Origin: Spongilla lacustris
Lineage: Eukaryota; Porifera; Demospongiae; Spongillida; Spongillidae
DNA: 64,000 bases
Assembly: GCA_949361645.1 (NCBI GenBank)
Contig: OX442415.1
Coordinates: forward strand, 15,438,331-15,502,330
Direction of reading: 5' to 3'
Shown: piece by piece, positions 1 to 10,567 of the stretch
Layout: the number at the start of each line of letters is the position of its first letter
How positions within the stretch are numbered: the first letter of the stretch is position 1
Made by a program: the position numbers and the translations under genes
The notes under the pieces: generated by a model
What the model was told of the DNA's origin: nothing
Database searches by the model: none
The model's input: only the letters and a program-made list of their open reading frames with translations

Positions 1-765
1 TTCAGGGCATTGATTCCGGGCCCGAGAGAACACGTAATATCGACCGGAAGAGCATGCTTCCGAGTTACGCGAGCCATTTCCATCCGAAACCGCGAGTGGA
101 CCGATTTCATACGATTGATTTCACGGTCCCGGAAGCTAATTTGTACGCGCACGGATGAGTTCGGATTAATTATCGCACGCGTACGTGCAATTTTGAACGA
201 AACCGGGCAAACACCGTACGAGGACCGCGTACTTGTACGTAAGAATTATTGTATGACGTATTGGCAATTGGAAGATACGTGGTTAATTTACGGGTTATGT
301 CAATTAATTCCTTGCATGTGCTGAATATGTTGCAGGTTATTAAAAATATATAATTGGCTTCACACAGTACAAAATAACATAAGCACAAAGTTGATTGAGA
401 ACTGGGACAGATCTGTATATAAAAAAGAAAGCATGAATTGGGCAACAATTTTGCCAGATGACCTTACCTCTCGGACAGTACACGCAGGAGTAACATCTGA
501 TCTCCATCTAAGAATAATAAAAATGAATATCCCACTATTAAATCTAATTGTTTCACTTACCTTTCTTTGGTACCTCACCGTGCTATTGAAGTGAATGCAT
601 AACTGGTAGGGTTTACCTTGTGCTACTTTCGTTCTGAACTGCACACAATTGGAATGGTCATGCATAAATGCGACAGGAGGCAGAGAAGCAATACATGCCA
701 CGATCTGTGTTGAAACGAAGGGAAAGTATAAATAACAACTATAGCGATGCACTCTTACTTTTAGC
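1..765. other. No supported gene
   Basis: Several short open frames of 65-130 codons exist on both strands, but none shows a recognisable domain, and their composition matches the surrounding AT-rich DNA. The longest (minus strand, 360-752) is Cys/Phe/Val-rich without a pattern. I see nothing I can name here. Confidence 0.6.
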
Positions 766-941
766 GCTTTTGTTCAGCCACGCACCACTGAGGAATCCAT
801 TAAATACTGTTCCCGACGTTACGTCAAACCAGCGAAATGGTTAACTCCCAGGAACTGCTTTTGTTCAGCCACGCACCAGAAATCCATTAAGACTGTTCCC
901 GACGTTACGTCGAACCAGCGAAAAGGTAAACTCCCAGGAAC
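766..941. repeat. Tandem duplication, two copies of about 88 bp
   Basis: The segment starting GCTTTTGTTCAGCCACGCAC at 766 recurs at 857. Both copies run through GTTCCCGACGTTACGTC to CTCCCAGGAA. The second copy is 85 bp because of two small deletions. This is a simple local duplication; nothing coding was seen. Confidence 0.9.
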
Positions 942-2519
942 CTAGCTACTGAACATCGTTACCAGGGCTTACCTTGTGATGTAGCGTAGTACTACCTCCA
1001 GTAACCAATTTTAAAACCCCGCCAGAATAAGCATCGAAGAACGACTTTCCCTGCAAAAAGCCTTCGATCAATTCAATCCATAATATAAGGCATAACGAGT
1101 GTAACAAAAGGTGTAACTCACCTGGCATCATAATAGTAGTCACGAAGCTATAATATAGAAGATATTCTATACGTCGCTGAATTCCTGCCGGCTCAAATGC
1201 GCCATATTACCACCCCCTTTACTTACGACCCGCCAAATATCTCAGTCACGTGAATTGGTCATTGGGTAGTTTAATACATAATTCAATTAACTTTCAGTAC
1301 ATACAGTATATGCGTACATGTAACAACTATAAACCAATCAATTGTATTAGCGGTCACACTGTAACTGGAAAGGTCACACGACGTCGAAAAAGTAGCATGC
1401 ATTGCTTCACACCCTCTTTTCACCCGTAAAAGGCGTGATAACCGTATTGCATATATTGATCTCTCGTCCAAACAATGCAACGCCATGCCCATGGCCGTTG
1501 TGCAACATATGCATGATCACCATATCATGATCATATTCGTGGATATCCACTCTCTAAATTTGTTATTGTGCCACGCCCATCATTGTATATTATTAATCGA
1601 TTGCATATTTATATACTACTAAAATATAGTGCAATGCAAGGGAAAGTGACTCCGGGAAATGTTTATGTATTACAGTTGTTTCATTTGTTAATAATGCCAG
1701 ATACTGCATCCTTACATATGCATGTACACACATACATGTATGTATATGGATGTGTTCCAATTAATAAGGCTGTATTCTTATAGCAGCGGACGCGTCAAAT
1801 CAAGTTTTGATTCTATAAAGGGTTTTAAAATCCTCTGTAAAACCACTGTGTAATTGAACGTTAAAATTATAATCACTTCATTAAATGCCATCCTTTATAC
1901 TGATGTCGGCAAAGAGCATGATGTAGATTGCTAAGTAGTCTTATTCGTTTCATTTACTGGTAATGCATTATTAATTAGGTATCGTTAGCATATGCATTTA
2001 TGTACTTTTATATAATAGAGAACCCCTGCATTTGTATGAGTTATATACTGACGATATATACCTACTGTAACTGTTTTAAAAAAAAAGATTATTTCATAGG
2101 ATCAGTTACTATTAAACAGTTTTTTTTTTACTTCTATAAGTAATGTATGACTGATATCAGTTTTAATTTGCTGGTGTGTCATTAATCACACCAGGATAGA
2201 ATTAGATATTAAAAATTGTATATGTTGTAAGGATCCGTTCCATTGCAACACCACACAGTACAATCCTCTCAGTTGCAGTTGCTACAATGTCAAAGCATTC
2301 CTTACATTATTTCTCACATACATATGCATTTCATATTAGTTTACAAATCCATTTGCAAACATAAAAAAGTTTAATATGAGTTAAATGTATTAAATGTGCA
2401 ATGCATCAAGCATTATTGTTGTGTTATTAATATTTGAATGCATAATACAATACTTAATGTACACATGATATGGGTACAATCTTAAACATACACATGTAGC
2501 CTATAGTTAAATCAAAATA
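942..2519. other. No gene seen; AT-rich DNA
   Basis: This stretch has scattered TACATGTA-type motifs, A and T homopolymers near 2080-2130, and only short patternless open frames. Confidence 0.6.
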
Positions 2520-2640
2520 GAGAATGGCTGTGGCATTGGCCCTCACTAGATGGAGGTTGAGCCTGCCATAGATGTCTGCAAGTACAGCCAAAAGGGTCTG
2601 CATGTAAGAGTGGCAAGCTGTGATGCCAGATGAGAAATCA
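2520..2640 (-). pseudogene. Fragment of a non-LTR retrotransposon RT C-terminus
   Basis: About 40 residues on the minus strand contain an ADIYGRLNLHLVRANATAIL-type block. As I recall it, this is the very C-terminal signature of a LINE-like reverse transcriptase family common in sponges and cnidarians. The surrounding frame (2454-2792) has no catalytic motif and low-complexity flanks, so this is a remnant. A related but more upstream part of the same kind of protein occurs at 36.45-36.85 kb. The family assignment is from memory and needs a profile search. Confidence 0.45.
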
Positions 2641-2792
2641 CTGTTCTGACTAACAGCAGTACTAGTAGTGTGTATACACACATCCATGGAATTGAGCTTG
2701 GTCAGGTATAAGGATGGAGGGGCGGAAAGGTGGTGGGGGTGGGGCACACACATTTTTTGCTTATTGTATAAAAGTGGTAGGATAATATGCAT

Positions 2793-3494
2793 TAGCTTCT
2801 GTGCGTTTTACTGTCCGAGCGTCCATTTTGTCAGAAAAATGTAAAAGGTTTTGAGTTTTAAAGTCTCATTCCAGATCAGAATAGGAACCATTTCTGATGA
2901 ATGTGCTTATATAAACCAGATATCTTCCATTTATGGCTTGTTGACATGTCTGGACATTGGATAGCAGCTGCTTGCATTGTAAGGGCTGACCTTGAAAGCA
3001 TGAATATGATTAGGTGTGTGTGTGTGTGTGGAATGTACATGTAGATGTGTGAGTCAGTTTCTGCATTCAATCTGTGGATACCTCTCTCCAAGAGGATCAC
3101 AACAAATACCTAAAGTTCTGGCCTGAAAAGGGGCTTTGTCCCAACATAGGCAAGCTAACAGCGTTCTTCATACACCCTGGCTGGCTTAATGTACAGCATG
3201 TTGCTGGTGCCATGCATGTCAATAGCTCAGTACACATGTGTGCAATAAAACATTGTATAAGCCTTGAAATTGATTCATTTTAAAAGCACCTTTACAAGAA
3301 TGCAGAAAATATTCAAATCAGTTTTAGTTTGTGTGATCCTTCATCCCTGTAGACATGTTCAGCTCCAACCTGTCGTGACGGATGACCAAAGCACTTCTAG
3401 TAATGTTGCACACAATCACATACACAAGCACACATATGAACACATGATACAATAAGTGCACATTACATGCCGCCACAAGCACCATAGTAATACG
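2793..3494. other. No gene seen; short GT microsatellite
   Basis: A (GT)n run lies at about 3014-3031. Small open frames on both strands show no domain pattern. Confidence 0.6.
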
Positions 3495-3975
3495 TAAGGG
3501 GAGGAGTAGGGGTAGTGGTAGGTAAGGGGAGGAGTAGGGGTAGTGGTAGGTATGGGGAGGAGTAGGGGTAGTGGTAGGTAAGGGGAGGAGTAGGGGTAGT
3601 GGTAGGTATGGGGAGGAGTAGGGGTAGTGGTAGGCAAGGGGAGGAGTAGGGGTAGTGGTAGGTAAGGGGAGGAGCTGGGGTAGTGGTAGGCATGGGGAGG
3701 AGTAGGGGTAGTGGTAGGCAAGGGGAGGAGTAGGGGTAGTGGTAGGTAAGAGGAGCAGGGGTAGTGGTAGGCAAGGGGAGGAGTAGGGGTAGTGGTAGGC
3801 AAGGGGAGGAGTAGGGGTAGTGGTAGGCAAGGGGAGGAGTAGGGGTAGTGGTAGGTAAGGGGAGGAGCAGGGTAGTGGTAGGCAAGGGGAGGAGTAGGGT
3901 AGTGGTAGGTAAGGGGAGGAGTAGTAGGGTAGTAGGTAAGGGGAGGAGTAGGGTAGTAGTAGGAATAGGGGTAGG
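3495..3975 (+). repeat. G-rich 28-bp minisatellite, about 17 copies
   Basis: The unit is AGGGGAGGAGTAGGGGTAGT followed by GGTAGGTA. Variants are GGTAGGCA and GGTATG, and units shorten toward the 3' end. The unit is 28 bp, not a multiple of three, and has no stop codon on the minus strand. All three minus frames are therefore open at once and spell the same Pro/Thr/Tyr/Leu-rich peptide in rotation. These open frames are by-products of the repeat, not genes. Regular G-runs on the plus strand could form G-quadruplexes. Confidence 0.95.
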
Positions 3976-4045
3976 CATAGTTTCATTTACAATGTAGCTT
4001 GGTGTGTGTGTGTGTGCGTGCTGTAGTAAACCCTTGAATAAGTAC

Positions 4046-4963
4046 AACTAAAGGGGGTGAGGCGTGCGGAAGGAAGGCCCCTCGTTACACTACTGCAGTG
4101 TTACATGCACTGGAGTGTAGGGACGAGTCAGTTACATTTTTTATAAGTACGTGGGGGAGGGAGGGGATTGAGCTGAGCCCACACAAAATCTACTATGTAT
4201 TACACAGAGGCGCATATCACATACATGTATAGAGGCACTCATCACCCAACAAGCACATATCACACAGGTACACAAATAAACATTAAAGTACAACCTACCA
4301 CTTAGTCTACATACATTCTTATTACACCACACATCCCATACATCTCCATCGTGTTCCTACATCACCACTGTACACTTCCTCATTCACCATCATCCCTCCC
4401 CCACCCTCCATCACAACAACCCACCCACCACTCTACCTCCATCACCACTATACCTCCATCACCACTATACCTCCATCACCACTATACATGTACCTCCATC
4501 ACCACTATACCTCCATCACCACTATACCTCCATCACCACTATACCTCCATCACCACTATACCTCCATCACCATGCACCCAATCACCACTGTGTTCTACAT
4601 CTTCTCCCCACCCACCATCACCCCAGTACCTCATTTTTCATCACATCACCACAGTACCCCTCCATCCACCGAGCATCCAACTGCCAACAACTCTCAAAAT
4701 CAACTAGCACACAACGCACACTATACTCAAACAAGCTGCATCACCCATACATACGCTAAACACATGAAACAGTCCACCCGTCCACCAAAAGTAATTGTAG
4801 GTGTGTGGGGATATACATGTATATGAAGCTTGTGTGAGCAAAGTTAAAACAAAACTTGAAATGCAGTAAAGTTTCATTAGTGGCCTAGAAAATACGTGAA
4901 TGGGTCAAAATAAGCTGCTCCTACAGATAAAGGCGTAATATAGAGTATGCGTGCAATAATTAG
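4046..4963 (+). repeat. Tandem segmental duplication, copy A (about 0.92 kb)
   Basis: The copy begins AACTAAAGGGGGTGAGG and ends just before the next AACTAAAGGGGG. It shares with copy B the blocks GGAAGGAAGGCCCC, GTTACACTACTGCAG, CACTCATCACCC, the C/A-rich CCATCACC tract, and a nearly identical 3' block (AAGCTTGTGTGAGCAAAGTT to AATAATTAGAACT). Copy A carries a 17-bp minisatellite expansion that copy B lacks. Confidence 0.9.
4434..4574 (+). repeat. 17-bp minisatellite
   Basis: The unit CCTCCATCACCACTATA is repeated about eight times, with one interruption (CATGTA) near 4485. Overlapping Ser/Pro/His-rich open frames at 4351-4826 are by-products of this repeat. In copy B of the enclosing duplication only one or two degenerate units remain, so the expansion happened after the duplication or was lost there. 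Confidence 0.9.
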
Positions 4964-5909
4964 AACTAAAGGGGGTGAGGCAGGTGGAAGGAAGGCCCCT
5001 TGCGTTTGGCCAAACATTCTAATATGGGGAAGTACCCTTGTTACACTACTGCAGAGTTACATGCCACTGGAGCGTAGGAATGGGTCAATGAAATTAAGTA
5101 CACGGATGGGGAGGGAGAGAGGGGGGTTGAGCCCTTCAGCCCACACATACATGTACTCTATGCCTATACATGTATCACACATATATCACAGAGAGGCACT
5201 CATCACCCCATAAGCACTATCACACAGGCACACATAACATTCTAAAGTCCACACACCATGTAAAATAAATATCCCAAAGCCTATACATACCACCTACAAT
5301 TTCCCACCACTTAGTCTACATAAAATCTTATTACTCTATACATCTAGCAAATCACCATCTGTTCCTACACCACCACCGTACCCTTCCCCTTTCACCATCA
5401 TCTCTCCACCCATCCATCACAACTGTACCCTCACCTACCATCAACACTGTAACCTCCACCCACCATGATACCTCCATCACCGCTATACCCCTCCATCACC
5501 CAACCACAACTGTGTTCTACATGTACATCACTATTTCACCCTCTCCCCACCCACCATCACCCCAGTACCTCCACTTTTCATCACATCACCACAGTACCAC
5601 TCCCACCATACAACTGTCAACAACTCTCAACATGATGTCATCTAGATTCACCTAGCAAACAACACAAACTATATTCAAACAAGCTGCATCATCCATTACA
5701 TAAGCTAAACGCATGAAACAGTCCAAAAGTAATTGTAGGTGTATGGGATATATATGAAGCTTGTGTGAGCAAAGTTAAAACATACCTTGTAATGCAGTAA
5801 AGCTTCATTAGTGGCCTAGAAAATACGTGAATGGGTCAAAAAGAAGCTGCTCCTATAGATAAAGGCGTATTCAAACAGAATATAGTATGCGCGTGCAATA
5901 ATTAGAACT
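4964..5909 (+). repeat. Tandem segmental duplication, copy B (about 0.95 kb)
   Basis: This is the direct-repeat partner of 4046-4963. It starts at the same AACTAAAGGGGGTGAGG and ends at AATTAGAACT, so the junctions share the tetranucleotide AACT. It carries about 35 extra bases (TTGCGTTTGGCCAAACATTC region) after the GGCCCC block. No protein-coding pattern was seen. Confidence 0.9.
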
Positions 5910-6771
5910 CACTCCAAACTTTGCCTTGGTCAGCTGCTGTTTATCATATTTCTAGCTCTAGCGTAACACAAGGACATTTGTAAAAAGATACATATGAAAA
6001 GAACTCTTACTTTCAACAGAGATAATAAATATTTGAATTAGGACTGAAAATACGAAAGTCCTGTCTTTGCATCGGAGCCGATGAATATCTATACAAAGTA
6101 GGGATTGCAACAAAGCACAGGTCTTATAATACGTAGAAGATACTGTACTAATGGTAGAAAGAAACTTGCCACTGCTTCTGCTATTGTTAACATCTCAAGT
6201 TCATATCACTTACGAAAATATTCTACGGCCTGGCACGAATATTTAGATTAGCCCGGGTAAATGAAATTCTCGGACGGTGCTGTTTCAAAAAATTCATCCT
6301 TCCGGTGATCGTGTATGCACGTTTCGTTATCTACACGGATGCGTGACTGAATCCGATATTTGCAATGACCCGCGAGCGGACGCCTGAATTGCTGTGCTAC
6401 TTTCATTTTCGCTCCCGCGTGACGGTATATAAAGTACTTGCGCAGTATTGTTACGTTTTATTTGGTGAGTGCGTACCGAGTGTTTAGAAGAAAGAATGCG
6501 TAGGCATTTTTTAAAAATAGTTTATATATGATTTATCTATATATTTATGGGTACCGACAACGTTGGAACATATGCCTTCCTTAATGAGGTAGTTTCGATT
6601 ACTGACGTGGTATTTACCGTAATGTTCTAATTATAAACCTAGTTTCCAGCCGCAAACAGCCGTGAGCCCGCGAGAATGAGATAAGAATTCATGCAGGCTT
6701 AGCAACCGCGGGACATCCATTCTAAATGGGGCGCCCACGTCCCGCCCACAACAAACAGCAGCGGCGGAACA
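5910..6771. other. No gene seen
   Basis: Mixed-composition DNA. A TATATAAAG box at about 6426 is followed by GC-poor sequence. It could be a promoter, but no convincing transcript start or ORF follows it. Confidence 0.5.
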
Positions 6772-6789
6772 GGGGGGGGGGGGGGGGGG
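6772..6789 (+). repeat. Poly-G tract, 18 bases
   Basis: An uninterrupted G18 run, one of about ten G/C homopolymers of 14 to 30 bases in the window (7234-7256, 8576-8592, 31131-31160, 33905-33929 and 42604-42625 are others). Confidence 0.95.
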
Positions 6790-6826
6790 CCGTGAATTAA
6801 TTACGGGTTACGTAACTTTTACCTGT

Positions 6827-6890
6827 TAGTTGGGCGTAGCCCGACCTTCGCGTATTGGCGGATACGCGAAGGTCGGGCTACGCCCAACTA
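6827..6890. repeat. Perfect 29-bp inverted repeat with 6-nt loop
   Basis: The left arm TAGTTGGGCGTAGCCCGACC... (6827-6855) pairs with all 29 bases of 6862-6890 around the loop TGGCGG. It would extrude as a GC-rich cruciform or transcribe as a strong hairpin. No U-run follows and no gene abuts it, so it is not a bacterial-style terminator. It is probably a tiny foldback element. Confidence 0.9.
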
Positions 6891-7094
6891 GCATACTGTT
6901 ACATGTAGTCATTTGAGTTGCATACGACAAATCGCCCGGAAGGTGCCCCGTGTATGCCAGCGCAGCCTTTAGACTCGCAACTCGCAAGCCAGACCACCAA
7001 TGCTACATGTACTTCATTATTGAACGGGAACACTGGGCTATATCCATGTTTCTATGCAATTATGCTATGTTTTGTGGCTGAAAAATTGCAAAAG

Positions 7095-7260
7095 CGGCTG
7101 GGGCTCTGACCCATGCAGACCCCGATGGGGGAGCTTACAGCGCTCCCCCGCGCCCATACCCCCTATAGCTGGGCGAGAGGGGGCTACGCCCCCTCACCGC
7201 TCTTACTCAGTTCCACCTTATTGCTTTCCCGAACCCCCCCCCCCCCCCCCCCCCCCGTCT
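7095..7260 (+). repeat. GC-rich dispersed repeat (GGGGGAGCTTACAGC family)
   Basis: The core GGGGGAGCTTACAGCGCTCC, with flanking self-complementary GGGGC..GCCCC blocks and a C23 run, recurs at about 14800-14930 (plus), 32950-33010 (minus) and 43975-44060 (plus). At the last two sites the core lies inside a TIR-bounded element, so this copy is probably a truncated, non-autonomous DNA transposon. Confidence 0.65.
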
Positions 7261-7381
7261 CCCGACCAGCCTACAGGCCTGCTGTTCGTGTGTAACTTAC
7301 CAAAATTTATCGATCTCGATTAGCCTACACAAAAAAACGGTACACAAATGCCTTAGCTATACCTTCCGCGTTGTTTTTTCG

Positions 7382-7945
7382 GTGTTTCTTGCTGGAGGTC
7401 GTGGGAAATCCATACTTTCTGAGAGGGGACCACAGTTCTTTGTGGAAGCGCGGGCCGAGCACGTGATTGGCACCAAACAAAGAGTACAGGTCATAGTACT
7501 ATACTGTGCAAATTGGACATGTAGTTGCCGTGTTTTGCTGTACATTCCAAAGGTTATTTCGTTGTCGGGGTGGTTGCTAAGGGATGACGCAAGTTCGTTT
7601 CAATATTACTTTTCTAAACCTAGTTTCCAATGTTTCAATGGAATTGAACAACCGTGTCGTGTACCATACCTTGGAATTCGTGCGCACTTTGATTATGACG
7701 TAGTACGTAAACAAATATGCCACCATTGGCTCGACCCAGACCCACACTGAGTGGATACTGTCGAACGAGCTGTGCGTTTCACGATGACAGACGGAGAGCT
7801 GAGAGTGGAGACATTAAATGACAAACAGAAGAAGACGATTTTTATGCACACGTCAATGGTCGATGCTGCTCCTATTAGAGAGGTTAAATTGATCTTCAAA
7901 ATGACTTCAGCTTTGTTTATGTCGTTGACGTCATTGTTTACCTAA
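7382..7945 (+). other. Unidentified open frames, probably non-coding
   Basis: Two abutting plus-strand frames (7382-7750, 122 codons; 7751-7945, 64 codons) are separated by a single TGA and differ in phase. The second has a Met-Thr-Asp-Gly-Glu-Leu start and amphipathic Lys/Glu content, but I recognise no family. They may be remnants of one exon or chance. Confidence 0.2.
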
Positions 7946-8189
7946 GGCTAAGTAGCACAACTGTGTGACATTTAGCACGAATCGCAGGAGCCAAATCTTG
8001 CCGAGCAAGCAATTGGTGTGAGCTCATGCTGGCAGTATCGCTACTCGCTAGCCAACAAAACGTCTCCTCAACACTAAAAGGGGCTCAAACTGCCGCCATA
8101 GCTCCAACAAATTTGATAATCATCGGATGTGGTCAAGCGATGGTGTAGATAGGATTGGTTCTTTACCTTCCTCAGGGTGCTATCGCTTG

Positions 8190-8246
8190 CGACTCGAGAA
8201 GCCAGACCCATATACGCAACGTATATGGTCTGGGGACGAGACTAGA
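8190..8246. mobile_element. Short palindromic MITE (GTCTGG..CGAGAC ends)
   Basis: An imperfect inverted repeat: GCCAGACCCATATACG, spacer CAA, CGTATATGGTCTGGGGACGA, then GACT. The outer end matches the TAGTCTCGTTCCCAGACC terminal motif of the elements at 12438, 12964 and 23301. It is a member of the same small family with one damaged end. Confidence 0.55.
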
Positions 8247-8269
8247 AAAGACGCGTGTGAGCGGGACAC

Positions 8270-8542
8270 AAGACTTCAGTATTCAGAATCAGGACGCAAG
8301 TAAGCGAAGCGAAGGATGCTGAGGAAATTAACATTCCCGCACTGAAACGACACATGCGAACGCTGGAAGAGAAGAAAAAGATAATTGTTGACATAGAGAT
8401 ACTCCAATTAACGCTTGAGGAAGGGGAATTAACGGACGAAATTGTTAAAGCTGACGAATTCTCGGAGACACTATCGAAACGACAGTTCAAGAGATTGAAG
8501 AGATTTTATCGCAGGATCAGAAACAACAAGAAGCAGTCATAA
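8270..8542 (+). pseudogene. BEL/Pao gag N-terminus-like fragment
   Basis: A plus frame, open from about 8270 (an internal ATG is at 8354), reads as a Lys/Glu-rich coiled coil with an ELTDEIVKADEFSETL-like segment. This fits the pattern seen before the DUF1759 region of BEL/Pao Gag proteins (hydrophobic heptads, then E-x-E-I-x-x-A-D-x-[FY]). The gag at 28.1-28.7 kb in this window has the comparable EIKEEIEQADIYREKVEL. The frame ends at TAA after a basic RFYRRIRNNKKQS tail. No Gag core follows, so this is a scrap; a chance coiled-coil ORF is the alternative. Confidence 0.35.
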
Positions 8543-9407
8543 CCAATCGAGCACCATAATCTACACCTATTTTGCGGGGGGGGGGGGGGGGGAGGAGGAA
8601 TAACCATGTCTACGACAACGGCTTAGGCTGGTAATGCTCTACACTAGCTCGCAACGGGATCATTGCTGAGCGTTCCTCGGGAGAAGCGTAGCGCTCGTGC
8701 ACAGGAGTCGCTTTCTTTTGCACGAATATAGTCGTCTTATACTGAATTATAAATTTGATTACTTTTTTACTTGCCAATTGCCATACCTTTCGCAATCATT
8801 GCTAGCCCAATTAAGAACTCGCACAAGGGGTTCAATGTGTTAGCGCTTGCCAGCTTTTAAATCACAGATACATCACATAAATGTAATGTGTAAGAGTTTG
8901 GTTTTGTGTTTGATGTTACATAATAGCAATGCATGTCTAGCTGTACCAATGAAGGCTGGATTGACATAATTTGTGGGTGGTTTTTTTATTTCACACAACA
9001 AGCTTTGTTATAAAAGAGCTGGTACCTTGTAGTGTATTGATTAGTTCGGGGGATTTTTTGCTATAAAAAAATAATCACTTTGAAACTAGTACTGTTCATT
9101 GTGATTTCTCGTTTTCTGAGGGAGTAATACCAGGATTTCCTTTACATTAAAATCCCCCCTATCATATTTTGATTTAATTCGAGGCACATACTTATTGGAG
9201 GTATAGAGAGCACTTTGAAAGGACCAAACTTGACTTTGATACAAAAGTAACCATGCTAACTTATAATTACACATTGATCAGTTTACAGTACTGACATATA
9301 AATATCAGTGCAGTGTTATAATATACATGCATGCACATCCCTATCATTTATAATACATGTAGTTATTATGCACAAGACCCTCATAGTACTGGAATTTACC
9401 TGATGAA
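8543..9407. other. No gene seen; poly-G run
   Basis: A run of about 17 Gs lies at 8576-8592, followed by AT-rich DNA. No supported coding sequence was seen. Confidence 0.6.
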
Positions 9408-9962
9408 TTAGTGTGCATGTGGAGATAGTTGGACCATTTCTTCGGCTTGCTTTGTTTGTGGCTGGGATATTCTATTGACAGGCAATGACGATTTCAATTG
9501 GTCTTCGTAAGACGACAGCTGTGGCTCACTCTCCTCAGCTAATGTTGTTCGTTTTTGAGACAAGGGTCTTTGGCATAAATCCGAATTTACTGCAGTATCA
9601 TACGCAGGTGCTATTGAAGTGATTGTCTGATTAGCACTCATACACGATGCCGGAGAAGATGATTTTGTAGTACTCACATACTTCAATGCCATTTGCGACA
9701 CAGTCAGTAAACTCTTCTTATTGCTGCCTTGTGTAGTTGTTGTACCTGTTGAATTAATGCTATCCATTGTACCTTCAGGCTTTGGTGCAGCTTTCGGTTC
9801 CTGGAGAGATCCGCCTTTAGGTTTTGCAATTGGTGGCCTAGAGCGCTGACTTCCCATATTTTCATTAGAACTTTTCATTTCGAAAAATTTTGCTCTATCT
9901 TGTACATAACCAGCCTTTTTTAATGTACTGCCGCTAAAATCTGATAATCGGTCAGACGACAT
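9408..9962 (-). CDS. Hypothetical disordered protein, 184 aa
   Basis: An ATG-initiated, uninterrupted frame of 184 codons whose composition differs from its neighbours. It is rich in Ser, Thr, Lys, Gln and Pro and has no transmembrane segment or signal peptide. The N-terminus carries a short amphipathic stretch (VQDRAKFFEMKSS) followed by a Pro/Lys-rich RPPIAKPKGG segment. That arrangement resembles the disordered linkers of cytoskeletal or SH3-binding scaffold proteins, but I cannot name a family. The stop lies 10 nt upstream of a good splice-donor-like CAG/GTAAAT, so this could be a terminal coding exon with a 3' UTR intron, or an N-terminal exon whose true frame continues elsewhere. It is the best candidate for a non-transposon gene in the window. 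Confidence 0.45.
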   Translation of the reverse strand: MSSDRLSDFSGSTLKKAGYVQDRAKFFEMKSSNENMGSQRSRPPIAKPKGGSLQEPKAAPKPEGTMDSINSTGTTTTQGSNKKSLLTVSQMALKYVSTTKSSSPASCMSANQTITSIAPAYDTAVNSDLCQRPLSQKRTTLAEESEPQLSSYEDQLKSSLPVNRISQPQTKQAEEMVQLSPHAH

Positions 9963-10128
9963 TTATAAGATCGTTGATTTCAGAAGAATGTTAACTGTGT
10001 GTGATATAATTTATATAATGTACATGCACGCTACTGAATATTTCCATACACGAGCCTGTAAATGTACAATGGTACAATAAATTATACGTAGGTCGTTAAG
10101 TTAACTATATAAATAATTGCAATGCGGA
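9963..10128. other. Possible 5' flank of the minus-strand 184-aa ORF
   Basis: AT-rich sequence upstream of the ATG at 9962. I could not pick out a clear TATA box or start site. Confidence 0.3.
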
Positions 10129-10270
10129 GTCTTGCGGACCAGTGATGCCGCGGCCTGTCACGAATTTTTCGGTCCGCGTCTAATTTTGGTCCGCCCGGAC
10201 CAAAATAGGCAACCGGAAATGGTCCGGGCGGACTAAAATTGATCGCCTGATTGTCACTTTTTGGTCCCAT
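10129..10270. repeat. Palindromic GGTCCGCCCGGACC repeat block
   Basis: ATTTTGGTCCG/CGGACCAAAAT is self-complementary, and a second inverted copy (GGTCCGGGCGGACTAAAATT) follows about 20 bp on. The style (GGTCCG modules separated by AT-rich spacers) matches the subterminal arrays of the Ginger-like ends at 48095 and 54483. It is probably the end of a related DNA transposon. Confidence 0.5.
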
Positions 10271-10391
10271 CATTGTAAATGTGACACGACGACGATCTTC
10301 TGGAGGAAAAAGAAGACGAATCGGAATAGGAGAAATGTGGTAAGCTATTAACTAAATCTGTTAGTTATATAGCCTATAGTGAGATGAGTAC

Positions 10392-10567
10392 CATTGGGGC
10401 CATAGCCCCCCTCCACCCCCCTCCACCAGTACCATATATAAATGGAAGGGGGGGGGGGGGTGCTACACGCCGTCCTATAAATTCGATCTCTCCCCTCTCC
10501 CCCCTCGGTCTATAGACATGCTCATTTATTTGCACCCCCCCCCCCCCCCACCTTCCTACACGCCTGA
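10392..10567 (+). repeat. Composite repeat, head module (plus copy)
   Basis: This module runs from GGGGCCATAGCCCCCC through a G-run, a C-run, and the block CACCTTCCTACACGCCTGAT that directly precedes the 22-bp array. The reverse complement of the same module occurs at 18085-18326, 18417-18548 and 19036-19229, and a partial plus copy lies at about 11665-11712. In every copy it abuts the 22-bp minisatellite, so head plus array behaves as one repeat unit. Confidence 0.85.

Noticed and set aside
10..324. Plus-strand 104-codon frame at the window start
   Set aside because: Arg/Ile-rich, no recognisable domain, no splice or promoter context; I could not support it as a gene.
2876..3100. Minus-strand 74-codon frame
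   Set aside because: It includes a (GT)n-derived His/Thr stretch and shows no conserved pattern.
3324..4047. Three overlapping minus-strand frames of up to 220 codons rich in Pro, Thr and Tyr
   Set aside because: They are produced by the stop-free 28-bp minisatellite in all three phases and have no sequence outside the repeat.
4351..4826. Ser/Pro/His-rich plus-strand frames
   Set aside because: They are translations of the CCATCACC tract. The homologous region of the second duplication copy does not keep a frame.
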